A DNA stretch of 64,000 nt, taken from assembly GCF_002813135.1 (NCBI RefSeq), contig NZ_PHTY01000001.1, positions 2,873,501-2,937,500 on the forward strand, in the 5' to 3' direction. A program made the position numbers and the translations under genes. The notes under the pieces are model-generated. The model was not told the origin of the DNA. It ran no database searches and saw only the letters and a program-made list of their open reading frames with translations. Source of the stretch: Ulvibacter sp. MAR_2010_11 (GTDB lineage: Bacteria; Bacteroidota; Bacteroidia; Flavobacteriales; Flavobacteriaceae). Positions 8,217 through 16,244 of the stretch are shown here, in pieces (position 1 is the first letter of the stretch; every line of letters begins with the position of its first letter).

Positions 8217-9065
8217 TTAATTGCGTTGTAAATTTTGAAGCACCAGAAAAGGAATGTTTATTTCAAGTCCGATCTTCTCAATGGTAGACTGATAAAAAAT
8301 GTTTTCAAGATAAGAATGGCGATGATTCACCATCACTAACATATCTGTTGAAGCTTCTTTTATGGTTTTATTTATTATTTGGGTAATATCATTTCCGGCC
8401 GATTTTTTGTGCGACACTTGATTATCTTCAAAGCACTTGGACAGAAATATTTTGTTGTCCATCTGTCTATGAGAGAGATTACTTACATCTGAAATATGTA
8501 AAAATTGAATCCTCGAGACGAAGCGAGCTGCTAACGTACTTACAAGTTTTAATTCGCGTCGACCCACAGGAAGCATATAATCTGTAGGGAACAAAATGTT
8601 TTTTAGAGGATATCCTTTATAGCCTACAGGGACTGCCAGTACAGGACACTTTACATACTTGATTACCTGAAGTGTCTGACTCCCAAACGTTACCTGTTCT
8701 CTATTGCTTTTCCCCTTAGTCCCCATCACTACCACATCAGCATTATGCTTATCTACCAAATCATTTACCTCATCAACTAAACTTCCAAAGGAGGCTACAT
8801 AATTATAGGTGTGTTTTGGATTAAAAGAGATGGCTAACATTTCGGCAACAATTTTTTGCAATGCACGTTCTGTTGCTTCCTTGGTTTTTTGCTTGTACTC
8901 TTCAAAAAACTCGCGATCCATTTCCATTGTATTTTCATATACATCATCTGCAAATGCGTTCATAATTATCATTTCACTCTTTTCGTATTTAAAAAGTTCC
9001 ATCGCATATCGAATGGCTGTCATTGCTGATTCAGAAAAATCGGTGGGAATTATTATCTTTCTCAT
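8217..9065 (-). CDS. Universal stress protein, tandem two-domain (operon leader)
   Basis: 282 residues, two UspA domains. It starts IIIPTDFSESAMTAI. Domain 1 keeps GTKG (about 115-118) and GS after nine residues, but the intervening residues (KSNREQ) are unlike the ATG/ASG type of its paralogues. Domain 2 restarts at ILFPTDYMLP. It is first of a three-gene Usp operon read from an FNR-like promoter at 9085-9127; the -7 box TAGATTTG is a full consensus match. Confidence 0.88.
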   Translation of the reverse strand: MRKIIIPTDFSESAMTAIRYAMELFKYEKSEMIIMNAFADDVYENTMEMDREFFEEYKQKTKEATERALQKIVAEMLAISFNPKHTYNYVASFGSLVDEVNDLVDKHNADVVVMGTKGKSNREQVTFGSQTLQVIKYVKCPVLAVPVGYKGYPLKNILFPTDYMLPVGRRELKLVSTLAARFVSRIQFLHISDVSNLSHRQMDNKIFLSKCFEDNQVSHKKSAGNDITQIINKTIKEASTDMLVMVNHRHSYLENIFYQSTIEKIGLEINIPFLVLQNLQRN

Positions 9066-9084
9066 AAGAGTTTTTTATTCATTT

Positions 9085-9127
9085 CAAATCTAAGCGAGAA
9101 AGACAATTTAAAAAATGACAATTATCA
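9085..9127 (-). promoter_or_regulatory. FNR-like site plus consensus -7 box upstream of the Usp operon
   Basis: On the minus strand TGATAATTGTCA (9127-9116), 23 bp, then TAGATTTG (9092-9085), a full match to TAnnTTTG. The start codon of Usp 8217-9065 lies 19 bp downstream of the box. Confidence 0.7.
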
Positions 9128-9170
9128 GTAGGAAATTATTGTGTCACTCACAAAATGCCAAACAATAATG

Positions 9171-10007
9171 TTATTCGTGCAAAACCAAAAAAGGAATTTG
9201 CATATGGTAGCTAATTCGAGCCACTTGTGGTTTGAACAGGATTCGTTGAAAGAAATTGAGGTTTTTCGCAATCATTGCTACTATATCTATTTGCATTGAA
9301 TTCACAAACGACTGTAATGCATTTTCCAGATTTGGATTTTCAATTACATGAAAACTATGTGGAGTTTCGTTTAACTGCAGTTTGAGCAAATCTCTGTTCG
9401 TGTTTTGAAAGTTATCCAAAGGTTTTTGATTCTGTGCTACACGAAGTACTTTTATGAACGATTGATTAATTTTAGTGACGTCCAATAAGGTTTTAATAAT
9501 TCTGTGTTTATATAGCATATTAAAATCTGTTGGAAAACCAATAGTAAGGGGTTTTTTAAAGCGTGCGTCTTCAGGAACAACCAAAATTGGGCATTTTACC
9601 CGTGTAATTACTGCACCCGTCTTACTTCCAATTGTCATTTCTTTCAGGCCGGAAGCCCCCTTGGTACCCATTACCATAAATTCTATATTTTTTTTAGAGT
9701 TGTAATCCCTTATCCCATCAATAAACGATGCCTGAATAATTGCTTCTTTAAAAGTGTGTCGCGTATTGGGATGGTAAGCGTAGACCTGTTTCAACCAAAC
9801 GTTCATTTCGGTCTTAGAACTCTTTGAGATTTCTTTCTTCGATGCTAGGCCTGCAAAGTGAAGTTCTTTATCGCCAGGCGCTTGCATTGAAATATCAATA
9901 TGTAGAAAGTGAAAAGTGACATTTTGGTTTTTGAAAAACTGCAATGCATACGTCGTCGCATTCCAAGCATTCTTTGAAAAATCGGTGGGTATTAAAATCT
10001 GTTGCAT
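9171..10007 (-). CDS. Universal stress protein, tandem two-domain
   Basis: 278 residues, two UspA domains. It starts ILIPTDFSKNAWNAT. The ATP motif in domain 1 is intact (GTKG at about 114-117, GS after nine residues). Domain 2 begins near LTIGFPTDFNM and lacks the motif. It is a single transcription unit, with its own FNR-like promoter at 10025-10067. The downstream Usp operon has a separate promoter 50 bp past its start codon. It lies directly next to the response regulator gene, which supports a regulatory link. Confidence 0.88.
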   Translation of the reverse strand: MQQILIPTDFSKNAWNATTYALQFFKNQNVTFHFLHIDISMQAPGDKELHFAGLASKKEISKSSKTEMNVWLKQVYAYHPNTRHTFKEAIIQASFIDGIRDYNSKKNIEFMVMGTKGASGLKEMTIGSKTGAVITRVKCPILVVPEDARFKKPLTIGFPTDFNMLYKHRIIKTLLDVTKINQSFIKVLRVAQNQKPLDNFQNTNRDLLKLQLNETPHSFHVIENPNLENALQSFVNSMQIDIVAMIAKNLNFFQRILFKPQVARISYHMQIPFLVLHE

Positions 10008-10024
10008 TGTACTTATTGTTAAAA

Positions 10025-10067
10025 CAAAAGTATCAATGAGCCCTTTAGTGATATATGATAAAAATCA
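10025..10067 (-). promoter_or_regulatory. FNR-like site plus consensus -7 box upstream of Usp 9171-10007
   Basis: On the minus strand TGATTTTTATCA (10067-10056), 23 bp, then TACTTTTG (10032-10025), a full match to TAnnTTTG. It lies in the 69-bp gap after the regulator gene. Confidence 0.7.
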
Positions 10068-10076
10068 GTTTATCAG

Positions 10077-11126
10077 TTATTCCATGTCTTCCAAGGCCTT
10101 TAGTTGAAGAATTTTTATATTTCGCCCCTCAATCTCGATCAATCCGTTTTTCTTAAATTCTGAAAGTGTGCGTATTAAACTTTCTGTTGCGATGCCTGCC
10201 ACACTTGCCAAATCACTACGTGAAATTCTAATGGCTTCATTGGGCTTGGTATTCATAATGCGAGTGAATTGAAGAATGGTTTGTGCCGTTTTTTTTCGAA
10301 CAGAACTATAGGCCATTTGCAAAAGTTGCTCTTTTATTTCTGAAATATTCTCGGTGAGAACATTCATCAATTCTAAAGAAACATTCTGATTTCTCCCTAG
10401 AATGTTTTTCAATACTAATTTGGAAATTCCGGCAAGTTGCACTTCTTCAACAGCTGTGGCAGTTTCCTGATATGGAAAATTGTCTGCAAAGGATGTAAAG
10501 CCCAAAAAATCATCGGGCTTGTGAAGTGCAGTAATTAATTCCTTTCCACTTTCCTCCATCTTATGACTTTTTACAATGCCATCAAGTATAAGATATATGT
10601 TGTTAGAATGCGCTCCTTCCCTGTAAATAGTTTCGCCTTTCTTGAAGCTTTTAATTATTCCGGTATCGTCAAACAGATTCTTTAATTCATTTAGATTGTG
10701 AACGTCTCCTTCATTTTCTTTTTTTTTTGAAGCACTGTCGCTCATTTTGGATAGAATCTCAGCCTTGGCCAGACGACTTTCTATGGCACTCAATAATTCA
10801 AATTCTTCAAAGGGTTTTGTGAGGTAGTCATCGGCGCCAAGATCCATGCCTTTTCTAATTTCTTTATGCTCCGTTTTTGCCGATAGAAAGATAAACGGAA
10901 TTTGGGTTGTACTTGGCTCTAAAGACACTGCTTCCAAAACACCGTAACCATCTACTTCGGGCATCATGATGTCACAAACAATAATATCGGGGAGTTGCTT
11001 TTTGGCAATCTCAATACCAACACGACCGTTAGGTGCAGTAAATACGGTATAATTTTCAAGTTCCAAAAGTTCTGCCGTATTTTCACGTAGGGCGGTATCA
11101 TCTTCTATTAACAGAATTGTCTTCAT
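10077..11126 (-). CDS. Response regulator with CRP/FNR-type output (REC-cNMP-HTH_Crp)
   Basis: 349 residues. A receiver domain (about 1-122) has the acidic pair EDD at 8-10, the phospho-acceptor Asp52 (VCDIMMP), a Ser in FLSAK and Lys in TKPF. A cNMP-binding-like barrel (about 155-265) and a CRP-type winged helix (about 275-345) follow. The recognition helix carries Glu315 and Arg319 in the E-x3-R spacing used by FNR and CRP to read the TGA part of their half sites. There is no N-terminal cysteine cluster, so it cannot hold an FNR-type Fe-S centre; sensing should come from the partner kinase 8 bp upstream. It is the best candidate to bind the twelve TGAYAWWTRTCA sites. Binding is inferred, not shown. 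Confidence 0.88.
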   Translation of the reverse strand: MKTILLIEDDTALRENTAELLELENYTVFTAPNGRVGIEIAKKQLPDIIVCDIMMPEVDGYGVLEAVSLEPSTTQIPFIFLSAKTEHKEIRKGMDLGADDYLTKPFEEFELLSAIESRLAKAEILSKMSDSASKKKENEGDVHNLNELKNLFDDTGIIKSFKKGETIYREGAHSNNIYLILDGIVKSHKMEESGKELITALHKPDDFLGFTSFADNFPYQETATAVEEVQLAGISKLVLKNILGRNQNVSLELMNVLTENISEIKEQLLQMAYSSVRKKTAQTILQFTRIMNTKPNEAIRISRSDLASVAGIATESLIRTLSEFKKNGLIEIEGRNIKILQLKALEDME

Positions 11127-11134
11127 ATTGTATA

Positions 11135-12643
11135 TTAAGTCGTTTTCATTGGGATTTCTACCGTAAACGTAGTTCCTTTATTTTCAACACTTGTAAAAGT
11201 AATTGACCCTCCTAAATTCTCCAAATGAGTCTTTACGATGTTTAACCCAATACCGGTGCCTTGATTAAGCAGTGCATTCTCTGCCCGAAAATACCTGTTG
11301 AAAACATACTTTTGTTCTGCTTCAGGAATACCAATTCCTTCGTCACTCACCGTTATTGTTAAACGATTATTCTTCTCATTTGCAGTTAAGTAAATTGTTG
11401 AGTCTTCAGAAGAATATTTTATCGCATTATTGATAAGATTGGTTAAAACCAACTCCAGAATTTTTTCATCAAAATCTAAAAAAACAGCATCGATATTCTC
11501 GGGATATTCTATATTCTGTGCTTCTTTCAAAAGCATGTTAGCATCGTAAATAACTTCATTAATCACCTTGCTTAACGGAAAGTTAGAGTACTTATAATTT
11601 ACTTTTCCACTCTCCAATCTTTCAATGGAAAGAAAATCATTTATAATATTATTGAGATATTTTACCTTGCCTTGAATTGTCTTAAGATGCTTTTCTCGCT
11701 TGTCTTGCTGTTCTTCTTTTTCATATTTTCCCGCAAGGGTTGCAGAAGTGAGAATACCGCTCAAAGGCGTTTTAAATTCGTGTGAGACCAAGGACAAAAA
11801 TTTCGTTTTTAGCTCCCCTAGCTCCTTTTCTTTTGTAAGTGCTTCTTCCAACTGTCTCGTTCTTTTGGCAACAGTATTTTCTAATTTCTGAGTGTATTCT
11901 TCTTGTTCGGTAATATCGAGAATTATTGCTACCAGTGTTTCACTATTCTCATGCACCGATTTTTGAAGATGTATTTCCACCGGGTACGTGCTACCATCCT
12001 TGCGTTGATGTATGCTATTAAATTTTAACTTTTCCTCCCTACCTTCCAGCAATGGAGATATCTTTTTGAGGAACTGCTCTTTGTTAAATTCCGGTTTAAT
12101 ATCTACGGGAGTCATCTTGTGCAACTCTTCGATGGTATATCCAATATTCTTTTTGGCACCTTTATTCACGTCCAAAAAAAGGAGGGTTCTGGCATCAAAA
12201 ATAAAAATCTCATTGAGCGACTCATTAAATATACTTGCCCAATGCTTCAACTCCTGTTCTGCTTTTTTTCTAACACTTATATCAATGACCAAAGCCATAA
12301 CATAATCCTGGTCGTATACTGTAAATGGATTAAGTCCCGCCTCTACCGGAAATTGAGAACCATCTTTGCGACGTCCGTATAGATCCCTTCCGTGACCCAT
12401 CTGTCTTTTATCACTCTTTTTCAAAAAACCACTCACGTGTTTGTGATGGTTATTATGGTACTTCTTTGGAATAAGGATGTCAAGATGTTGCCCTTTAAGT
12501 TCTTCTTCTGAATAGCCAAACAACGCATTAGCAGCCATATTAGTAGCCACTATAGTCTGCGACTTGTTAACGATAACAATGCCTTCTGAAATTGCTTCAG
12601 AAAGAATCTTGAATACATTGCTTCCTTTTTTAAAAACTTCCAT
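11135..12643 (-). CDS. Soluble PAS-PAS sensor histidine kinase, FixL-like
   Basis: 502 residues from the ATG at 12643; the frame is open further upstream to 12847 but that part overlaps a divergent gene and its promoter, and the protein from 12643 starts neatly before the first PAS. PAS1 (about 10-125) resembles the FixL haem domain: His66 aligns with the proximal haem ligand H200 and Arg86 with the distal R220 of Bradyrhizobium FixL, exactly 20 residues apart, before GRRKDGSQFP. FixL R206 and H214 are not kept. PAS2 is about 133-247. A coiled segment, HisKA (His288 in SHEFKTP) and HATPase (N-box NLINNAIKYS, GTGIGLNIV) follow. There is no membrane segment. It forms an operon with the response regulator. 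Haem binding is a hypothesis. Confidence 0.88.
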   Translation of the reverse strand: MEVFKKGSNVFKILSEAISEGIVIVNKSQTIVATNMAANALFGYSEEELKGQHLDILIPKKYHNNHHKHVSGFLKKSDKRQMGHGRDLYGRRKDGSQFPVEAGLNPFTVYDQDYVMALVIDISVRKKAEQELKHWASIFNESLNEIFIFDARTLLFLDVNKGAKKNIGYTIEELHKMTPVDIKPEFNKEQFLKKISPLLEGREEKLKFNSIHQRKDGSTYPVEIHLQKSVHENSETLVAIILDITEQEEYTQKLENTVAKRTRQLEEALTKEKELGELKTKFLSLVSHEFKTPLSGILTSATLAGKYEKEEQQDKREKHLKTIQGKVKYLNNIINDFLSIERLESGKVNYKYSNFPLSKVINEVIYDANMLLKEAQNIEYPENIDAVFLDFDEKILELVLTNLINNAIKYSSEDSTIYLTANEKNNRLTITVSDEGIGIPEAEQKYVFNRYFRAENALLNQGTGIGLNIVKTHLENLGGSITFTSVENKGTTFTVEIPMKTT

Positions 12644-12668
12644 TGCATAAAGATACTTAATATCGAAC

Positions 12669-12711
12669 TGATAAATATCATAGAACATTTCATTTACCAA
12701 CGCTATTTTTA
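12669..12711 (+). promoter_or_regulatory. FNR-like site plus -7-like box upstream of the TerB-thioredoxin operon
   Basis: TGATAAATATCA (12669-12680), 23 bp, then TATTTTTA (12704-12711); the start codon is at 12733. The same palindrome also lies 26 bp upstream of the divergent kinase start, but no -7 box is found at the standard spacing in that direction. Confidence 0.6.
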
Positions 12712-12732
12712 CCATAAGAAAAATTTTAAGTA

Positions 12733-13140
12733 ATGGAAAAAGTAAGTTCCCCTGAATTATTGTTCTATCAAAAAATAGGAGAGTTGTTCTACGCTGTTGC
12801 AGCTTCAGATAAGATAGTACGTGAAGCAGAATATAAGATGTTAACACAACTGGTGGAAGATCAATGGAAGAAACAGGATGATTTTGAAGATCAATTTGGG
12901 ACAGACGCCGCGTATCAAATCTCTATCGTATTCGAATGGTTTGATTATGAGCGAATGGATGCTAATGATTGCTTTGAGAGTTTTGTAGATTATTACAAGG
13001 ACCACAAGAACCTCTTTTCAGAAAAACGCAAAGATCTTATAATGAATACCGTAAAAAGTATAGCAGATGCCTTTAATGGCTCCAATAAAAGTGAACTTAT
13101 AATGATTACTAATCTTCAGATTCTTTTAAATAAAAATTAA
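12733..13140 (+). CDS. TerB-like small helical protein
   Basis: 135 residues, all helical in appearance. The segment YAVAASDKIVREAEYKML matches the TerB/DjlA-N fold, in which a D-x-x-I-x-x-x-E motif near the N-terminus resembles a metal-binding turn. Many acidic residues follow. TerB proteins are linked to tellurite resistance and envelope stress, but single chromosomal copies such as this have no assigned role. It is the first of a four-gene operon (lipoprotein, DUF998 membrane protein, thioredoxin) under the FNR-like site 12669-12711. It is divergent from the sensor kinase. Confidence 0.65.
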   Translation: MEKVSSPELLFYQKIGELFYAVAASDKIVREAEYKMLTQLVEDQWKKQDDFEDQFGTDAAYQISIVFEWFDYERMDANDCFESFVDYYKDHKNLFSEKRKDLIMNTVKSIADAFNGSNKSELIMITNLQILLNKN

Positions 13141-13150
13141 ATCCTCAATT

Positions 13151-14047
13151 ATGAAATACCATATTTTATCGCTTATAATTTTACTCCTTTTTTCTTGTAA
13201 AAAAGACAAAACGCAACCTAATGATGATAACAACATAAAGGTTACAACTAAAAAAAATAGCGAGCCGTTTGAAGAGACGATGCCTTTTGACACTGTCTAT
13301 TCCAGCAATGACAACGAATTGAGAAAAACCAAATCTGTGGTGATAAAAAGGCAAAACCTAATAGATAAAAAAGACGATAAGGAGGAATTGCAAAATTTAA
13401 TTATTCAAAAGACATTCAAAAAGGATGAAGATTTATATCTCATCGATTTCACATATCCCTATTTAAATGAAGAGTTTAAAGCTTCATATCGCAACTTTAA
13501 TGAATATTTGGAGAAAACCTACATGAATATTGCAGGGGTCGAAGCCAGTATTCTTGAAGATAAAGAATTGATTTGTGATACGTTAAGAATCAATCGGTTT
13601 AAAGAAAAGCGCTTCGTAGATTATAAGGTGTATAACCTGAATAAAAGACTTATTAGTGTGCTTTTTTACAAGGAAAATTACTATTCCGGAACCTTGCACC
13701 CATCCTATAGTTTTGATTGTTTAAATTTTGACTTGAGACGATCGGTATTTATGAATTATGAAGATTTTTTTAATGTAGGTACTGAAGAGGAAATGACTGA
13801 AATTTTAAATGAGGTTCTTAATGAAAAAATTAACTCGGGCGAAATCTACTACGATTGCTGGGAAATTTCATTTGATGATTTTTTCGAAAATAAAGACAAT
13901 TTTCTTGTGGATGATTTCAAAGTAGAGTACTATTTTGACGATTGTGTAATATGTCCTTCATATACAGGAACGTTTTCAGTAGAAATTCCCTTGGAAAGAG
14001 TACTACCTATTCTTAAAAAGTACAAACTTAATCCACTTATTTTATAA
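13151..14047 (+). CDS. Lipoprotein, RsiV/DUF3298-like
   Basis: 298 residues. A signal peptide ends with LLFSC (Cys at 16), so it is a lipoprotein. A low-complexity charged linker (to about 70) precedes a globular part that resembles the DUF4163/DUF3298 (RsiV-type) fold: LHPSYSFDCLNFDLRRS is similar to the conserved H-P-x-x-x-x-x-x-N-F-D motif, and the C-terminal EYYFDDCVICPSYTG segment matches the usual end. In this family a periplasmic domain binds an unknown ligand or, in RsiV, lysozyme. It lies in the TerB-thioredoxin operon, 10 bp after the TerB-like gene. Confidence 0.65.
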   Translation: MKYHILSLIILLLFSCKKDKTQPNDDNNIKVTTKKNSEPFEETMPFDTVYSSNDNELRKTKSVVIKRQNLIDKKDDKEELQNLIIQKTFKKDEDLYLIDFTYPYLNEEFKASYRNFNEYLEKTYMNIAGVEASILEDKELICDTLRINRFKEKRFVDYKVYNLNKRLISVLFYKENYYSGTLHPSYSFDCLNFDLRRSVFMNYEDFFNVGTEEEMTEILNEVLNEKINSGEIYYDCWEISFDDFFENKDNFLVDDFKVEYYFDDCVICPSYTGTFSVEIPLERVLPILKKYKLNPLIL

Positions 14048-14048
14048 T

Positions 14049-14693
14049 ATGCGGCGCTACGCCTACATATATATTTGTGCCTATTTGCTACTTGTAGTGG
14101 TGTCGTTTGTACTGCCGCTTTTCAACGGCGCTGGCACCCAATTAATCGAAAACAATCTCAGTTCTTTGGGGGCTCAACAAATGCAGGGCAACTGGATTAT
14201 GAACACTACTTTTGGTTTTATGTGTCTCGCAACTCTTATATACGGTTCATACACGTTAAAAGACCAATGGGTACAATTGGTGGTTTTGTATTTCTTCGGG
14301 GTTTCTTTAGGAATGATGGCAGTATATCAAGCGGCCGGATCCAATGCGCTAGTTCAATATAATCATACCAGTGATGCCTTACATTTTTTATTTTCTGAAT
14401 TGGCAGGTTTCGGTTTTTTATTACTCTGTATTAGCATTTATTTTAAAATTAGAGTACCCCTATATAAAATGCAAACAGCAGCTGTAATTGGAATAGTAAT
14501 AATACTCTCTATATTACAATATCAACTACCCCAATACCAGGGTATTTCTCAGAGAATATTAATTTTAATATCTTTCGGATGGTTGTTTTACGCACTCACA
14601 TCATATCGTTCCGATTTTAAAAAAAGTCCTTATATTAACTCAAAGAATCTTTATAAAACAGTAAAAAACTCAATTCCCCCGGATGAAGAATAA
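14049..14693 (+). CDS. DUF998-family integral membrane protein
   Basis: 214 residues with about six hydrophobic segments (near 5-22, 50-68, 75-95, 112-132, 140-155, 165-180). A conserved polar segment lies between the first and second helix (NNLSSLGAQQMQGNWIMN), typical of DUF998 proteins, whose role is unknown. It starts 1 bp after the lipoprotein stop and overlaps the thioredoxin gene by 11 bp, so the four genes are translationally packed. The operon is probably controlled by the FNR-like site at 12669-12711. Confidence 0.65.
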   Translation: MRRYAYIYICAYLLLVVVSFVLPLFNGAGTQLIENNLSSLGAQQMQGNWIMNTTFGFMCLATLIYGSYTLKDQWVQLVVLYFFGVSLGMMAVYQAAGSNALVQYNHTSDALHFLFSELAGFGFLLLCISIYFKIRVPLYKMQTAAVIGIVIILSILQYQLPQYQGISQRILILISFGWLFYALTSYRSDFKKSPYINSKNLYKTVKNSIPPDEE

Positions 14694-14979
14694 TTTTAAA
14701 GACATAATTAATTCTGAAACTCCGGTTCTTGTCGATTTTTTTGCTGAATGGTGCGGACCATGCAAAATGCTTGCTCCAATTCTTAAACAGGTTAAAGAAG
14801 AACTAGGCGATGCTGTTAAAATCGTGAAAATTGACGTTGATAAAAATCAGCCGTTGGCCACCAAGTATCAAGTTAAAGGTGTACCTACGCTCTTATTATT
14901 CAAAAATGGGCAACAAGTTTGGAGACAGTCCGGTGTCCTTCAGAAAAATGATATTGTTGCGATAATTAAATCATTTTAG
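14683..14979 (+). CDS. Thioredoxin
   Basis: 98 residues, slightly shorter than the usual 105-110. The active site WCGPCK (Cys29 and Cys32) and the cis-proline in VKGVPTLLLF are intact, so it should be a functional cytoplasmic disulfide reductase. It begins inside the end of the DUF998 gene. It is the last gene of the TerB operon and is followed by a bidirectional terminator. Co-regulation with peroxiredoxin and the OsmC-like protein through the same promoter type would give a coherent thiol-peroxide system; this link is inferred. Confidence 0.9.
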   Translation: MKNNFKDIINSETPVLVDFFAEWCGPCKMLAPILKQVKEELGDAVKIVKIDVDKNQPLATKYQVKGVPTLLLFKNGQQVWRQSGVLQKNDIVAIIKSF

Positions 14980-15021
14980 GTTGCTTTTAAAGCGCTAATT
15001 TAATTCGAAACGCTACCCAAT

Positions 15022-15062
15022 AAAAAAAGCAGAAAAACGATTCCCGTTTTCCTGCTTTTTTT
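15022..15062. terminator. Bidirectional intrinsic terminator
   Basis: A stem AAAAAAGCAG/CTGCTTTTTT, extended by an AAAACG/CGTTTT part with a small bulge, has A- and T-runs on both sides. It lies between the convergent thioredoxin and Usp genes. Confidence 0.85.
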
Positions 15063-15078
15063 ATTTTCTTGGTGTAGA

Positions 15079-15909
15079 TTACACTTTAAAGGTCATTATG
15101 GGAATATCGCTGTGATTCATTAATGATTCCCCTAGGTTTTCAGAAAAGAAATGAGCCAAGCCTCTTCTACCATGGGTGGGAACAATTATCAAATCGGCGT
15201 CTACTTTATTACTAAAACTGTAGATACCATTCTCAAAATTGTAATCACAATAATAAACAATATCGTTCATTAACGAAGTATCAAGTCCTGTTCGAAGTAT
15301 AAACTGAAATGCCCTCTCCTCCATTTCTTGAGTACTTAAATATTTATCGGGTAGATTTATAAAGACTATCTGAAATTTTGTGTTTGTAGTTTCGAAAAAT
15401 TTCCAAGCCTTTTTGAAGGGTTCAATAAAATCCAGATTAAAATCGCACGCAAATACAACGCGTTCCATTTTAAACTCCTTAATCTTATTTTTTACAACCA
15501 ACACCGGCAACGCCGAATACCGCACAACTTTTTCAGTATTAGAACCTACAAATACTTCTTTCAAACCACTAGCACCATGAGACCCCATAACAATAAAATC
15601 GGCGTCAAAATCTCTAGCTACTTTATCAATTTCGTGAAACTCCTTGTAATTCTGAACGGTAGTTTGGATGTCTATACCCTTCAAATAATCCTTCTCTAAA
15701 AAGGCATTAAATCGCTTTTCTGCCAATTTCATATAATAAATAGCCTGGAACATCTCTTGCGATTCATCTTTCGTGAGTACTGCTTCAGATAAACCCATCA
15801 TGTGTAATACCACCAACTTCGAACCATGCTTTTTTGCCAGGGTTGCCGCAACTTGTAAAGCATATTCTGAATGTTCTGAGAAATCGACCGGAATAAGTAT
15901 TTTTTTCAT
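15079..15909 (-). CDS. Universal stress protein, tandem two-domain (GSHG type)
   Basis: 276 residues in two UspA domains. It begins ILIPVDFSEHSEYAL. Domain 1 has the canonical GSHG-9x-GS motif at about 109-123, closer to classical ATP-binding UspA than the other paralogues here. Domain 2 retains a partial PTHGRRG motif near the end. It is translated immediately after the HPF gene (1 bp step), so a stress protein and a ribosome hibernation factor are made from one transcript. The promoter at 16245-16287 has an FNR-like site and a full -7 consensus. Confidence 0.9.
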   Translation of the reverse strand: MKKILIPVDFSEHSEYALQVAATLAKKHGSKLVVLHMMGLSEAVLTKDESQEMFQAIYYMKLAEKRFNAFLEKDYLKGIDIQTTVQNYKEFHEIDKVARDFDADFIVMGSHGASGLKEVFVGSNTEKVVRYSALPVLVVKNKIKEFKMERVVFACDFNLDFIEPFKKAWKFFETTNTKFQIVFINLPDKYLSTQEMEERAFQFILRTGLDTSLMNDIVYYCDYNFENGIYSFSNKVDADLIIVPTHGRRGLAHFFSENLGESLMNHSDIPIMTFKV

Positions 15910-16221
15910 CTATGAAGATATATTTTGATTAGTAAATTTTTGCTTTCGTTTTTTTAGTTGTTTTTCGAGATCTGATATAGTCTCTTTAACTGCCATTTCG
16001 AAGTTTTTTTCGTTTGAAGTGGCAAAAATCTTGGGACCCGGAAGACTTACTTCCATTTCGCAAATATGTCCCTTTTCGGTTGGGTCGTTTTCCTTTTTAA
16101 AGAACACCTCAATACGTACAACCCATTCATATTTTTTTTCAATTTTTTGAAGTTTTTTGGTTGTATAAGCAGACATACTTTCGCTGGTCTTCATCTTTAC
16201 AAATTGAATATTTATTGTCAT
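15910..16221 (-). CDS. hpf: Short ribosome hibernation promoting factor (HPF/YfiA family)
   Basis: 103 residues, the length of short HPF without the long-form dimerisation tail. The pattern (an N-terminal strand, helix TTKKLQKIEKKYEW, a strand with VFFKKEND, and EMEVSLPGPKIFATS, ending in a basic helix KQLKKRKQK) matches the family. HPF binds the 30S decoding and mRNA channel and stores ribosomes as inactive 70S or 100S particles. It is the first gene of a bicistron with Usp 15079-15909, with an FNR-like promoter upstream. Ribosome storage as part of a low-energy response is inferred from context. Confidence 0.85.
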   Translation of the reverse strand: MTINIQFVKMKTSESMSAYTTKKLQKIEKKYEWVVRIEVFFKKENDPTEKGHICEMEVSLPGPKIFATSNEKNFEMAVKETISDLEKQLKKRKQKFTNQNISS

Positions 16222-16244
16222 AATTCTACATTAAGATTGCAAAT

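Noticed and set aside
12661-12680. FNR-like palindrome as a standard activator site for the kinase operon
   Set aside because: No -7-like box is found 23 bp downstream in the kinase direction; only the TerB direction fits the rule.
12644-12847. N-terminal extension of the histidine kinase frame by 68 residues
   Set aside because: The extension covers the FNR-like palindrome and the start of the divergent TerB-like gene; the PAS domain begins shortly after the ATG at 12643.
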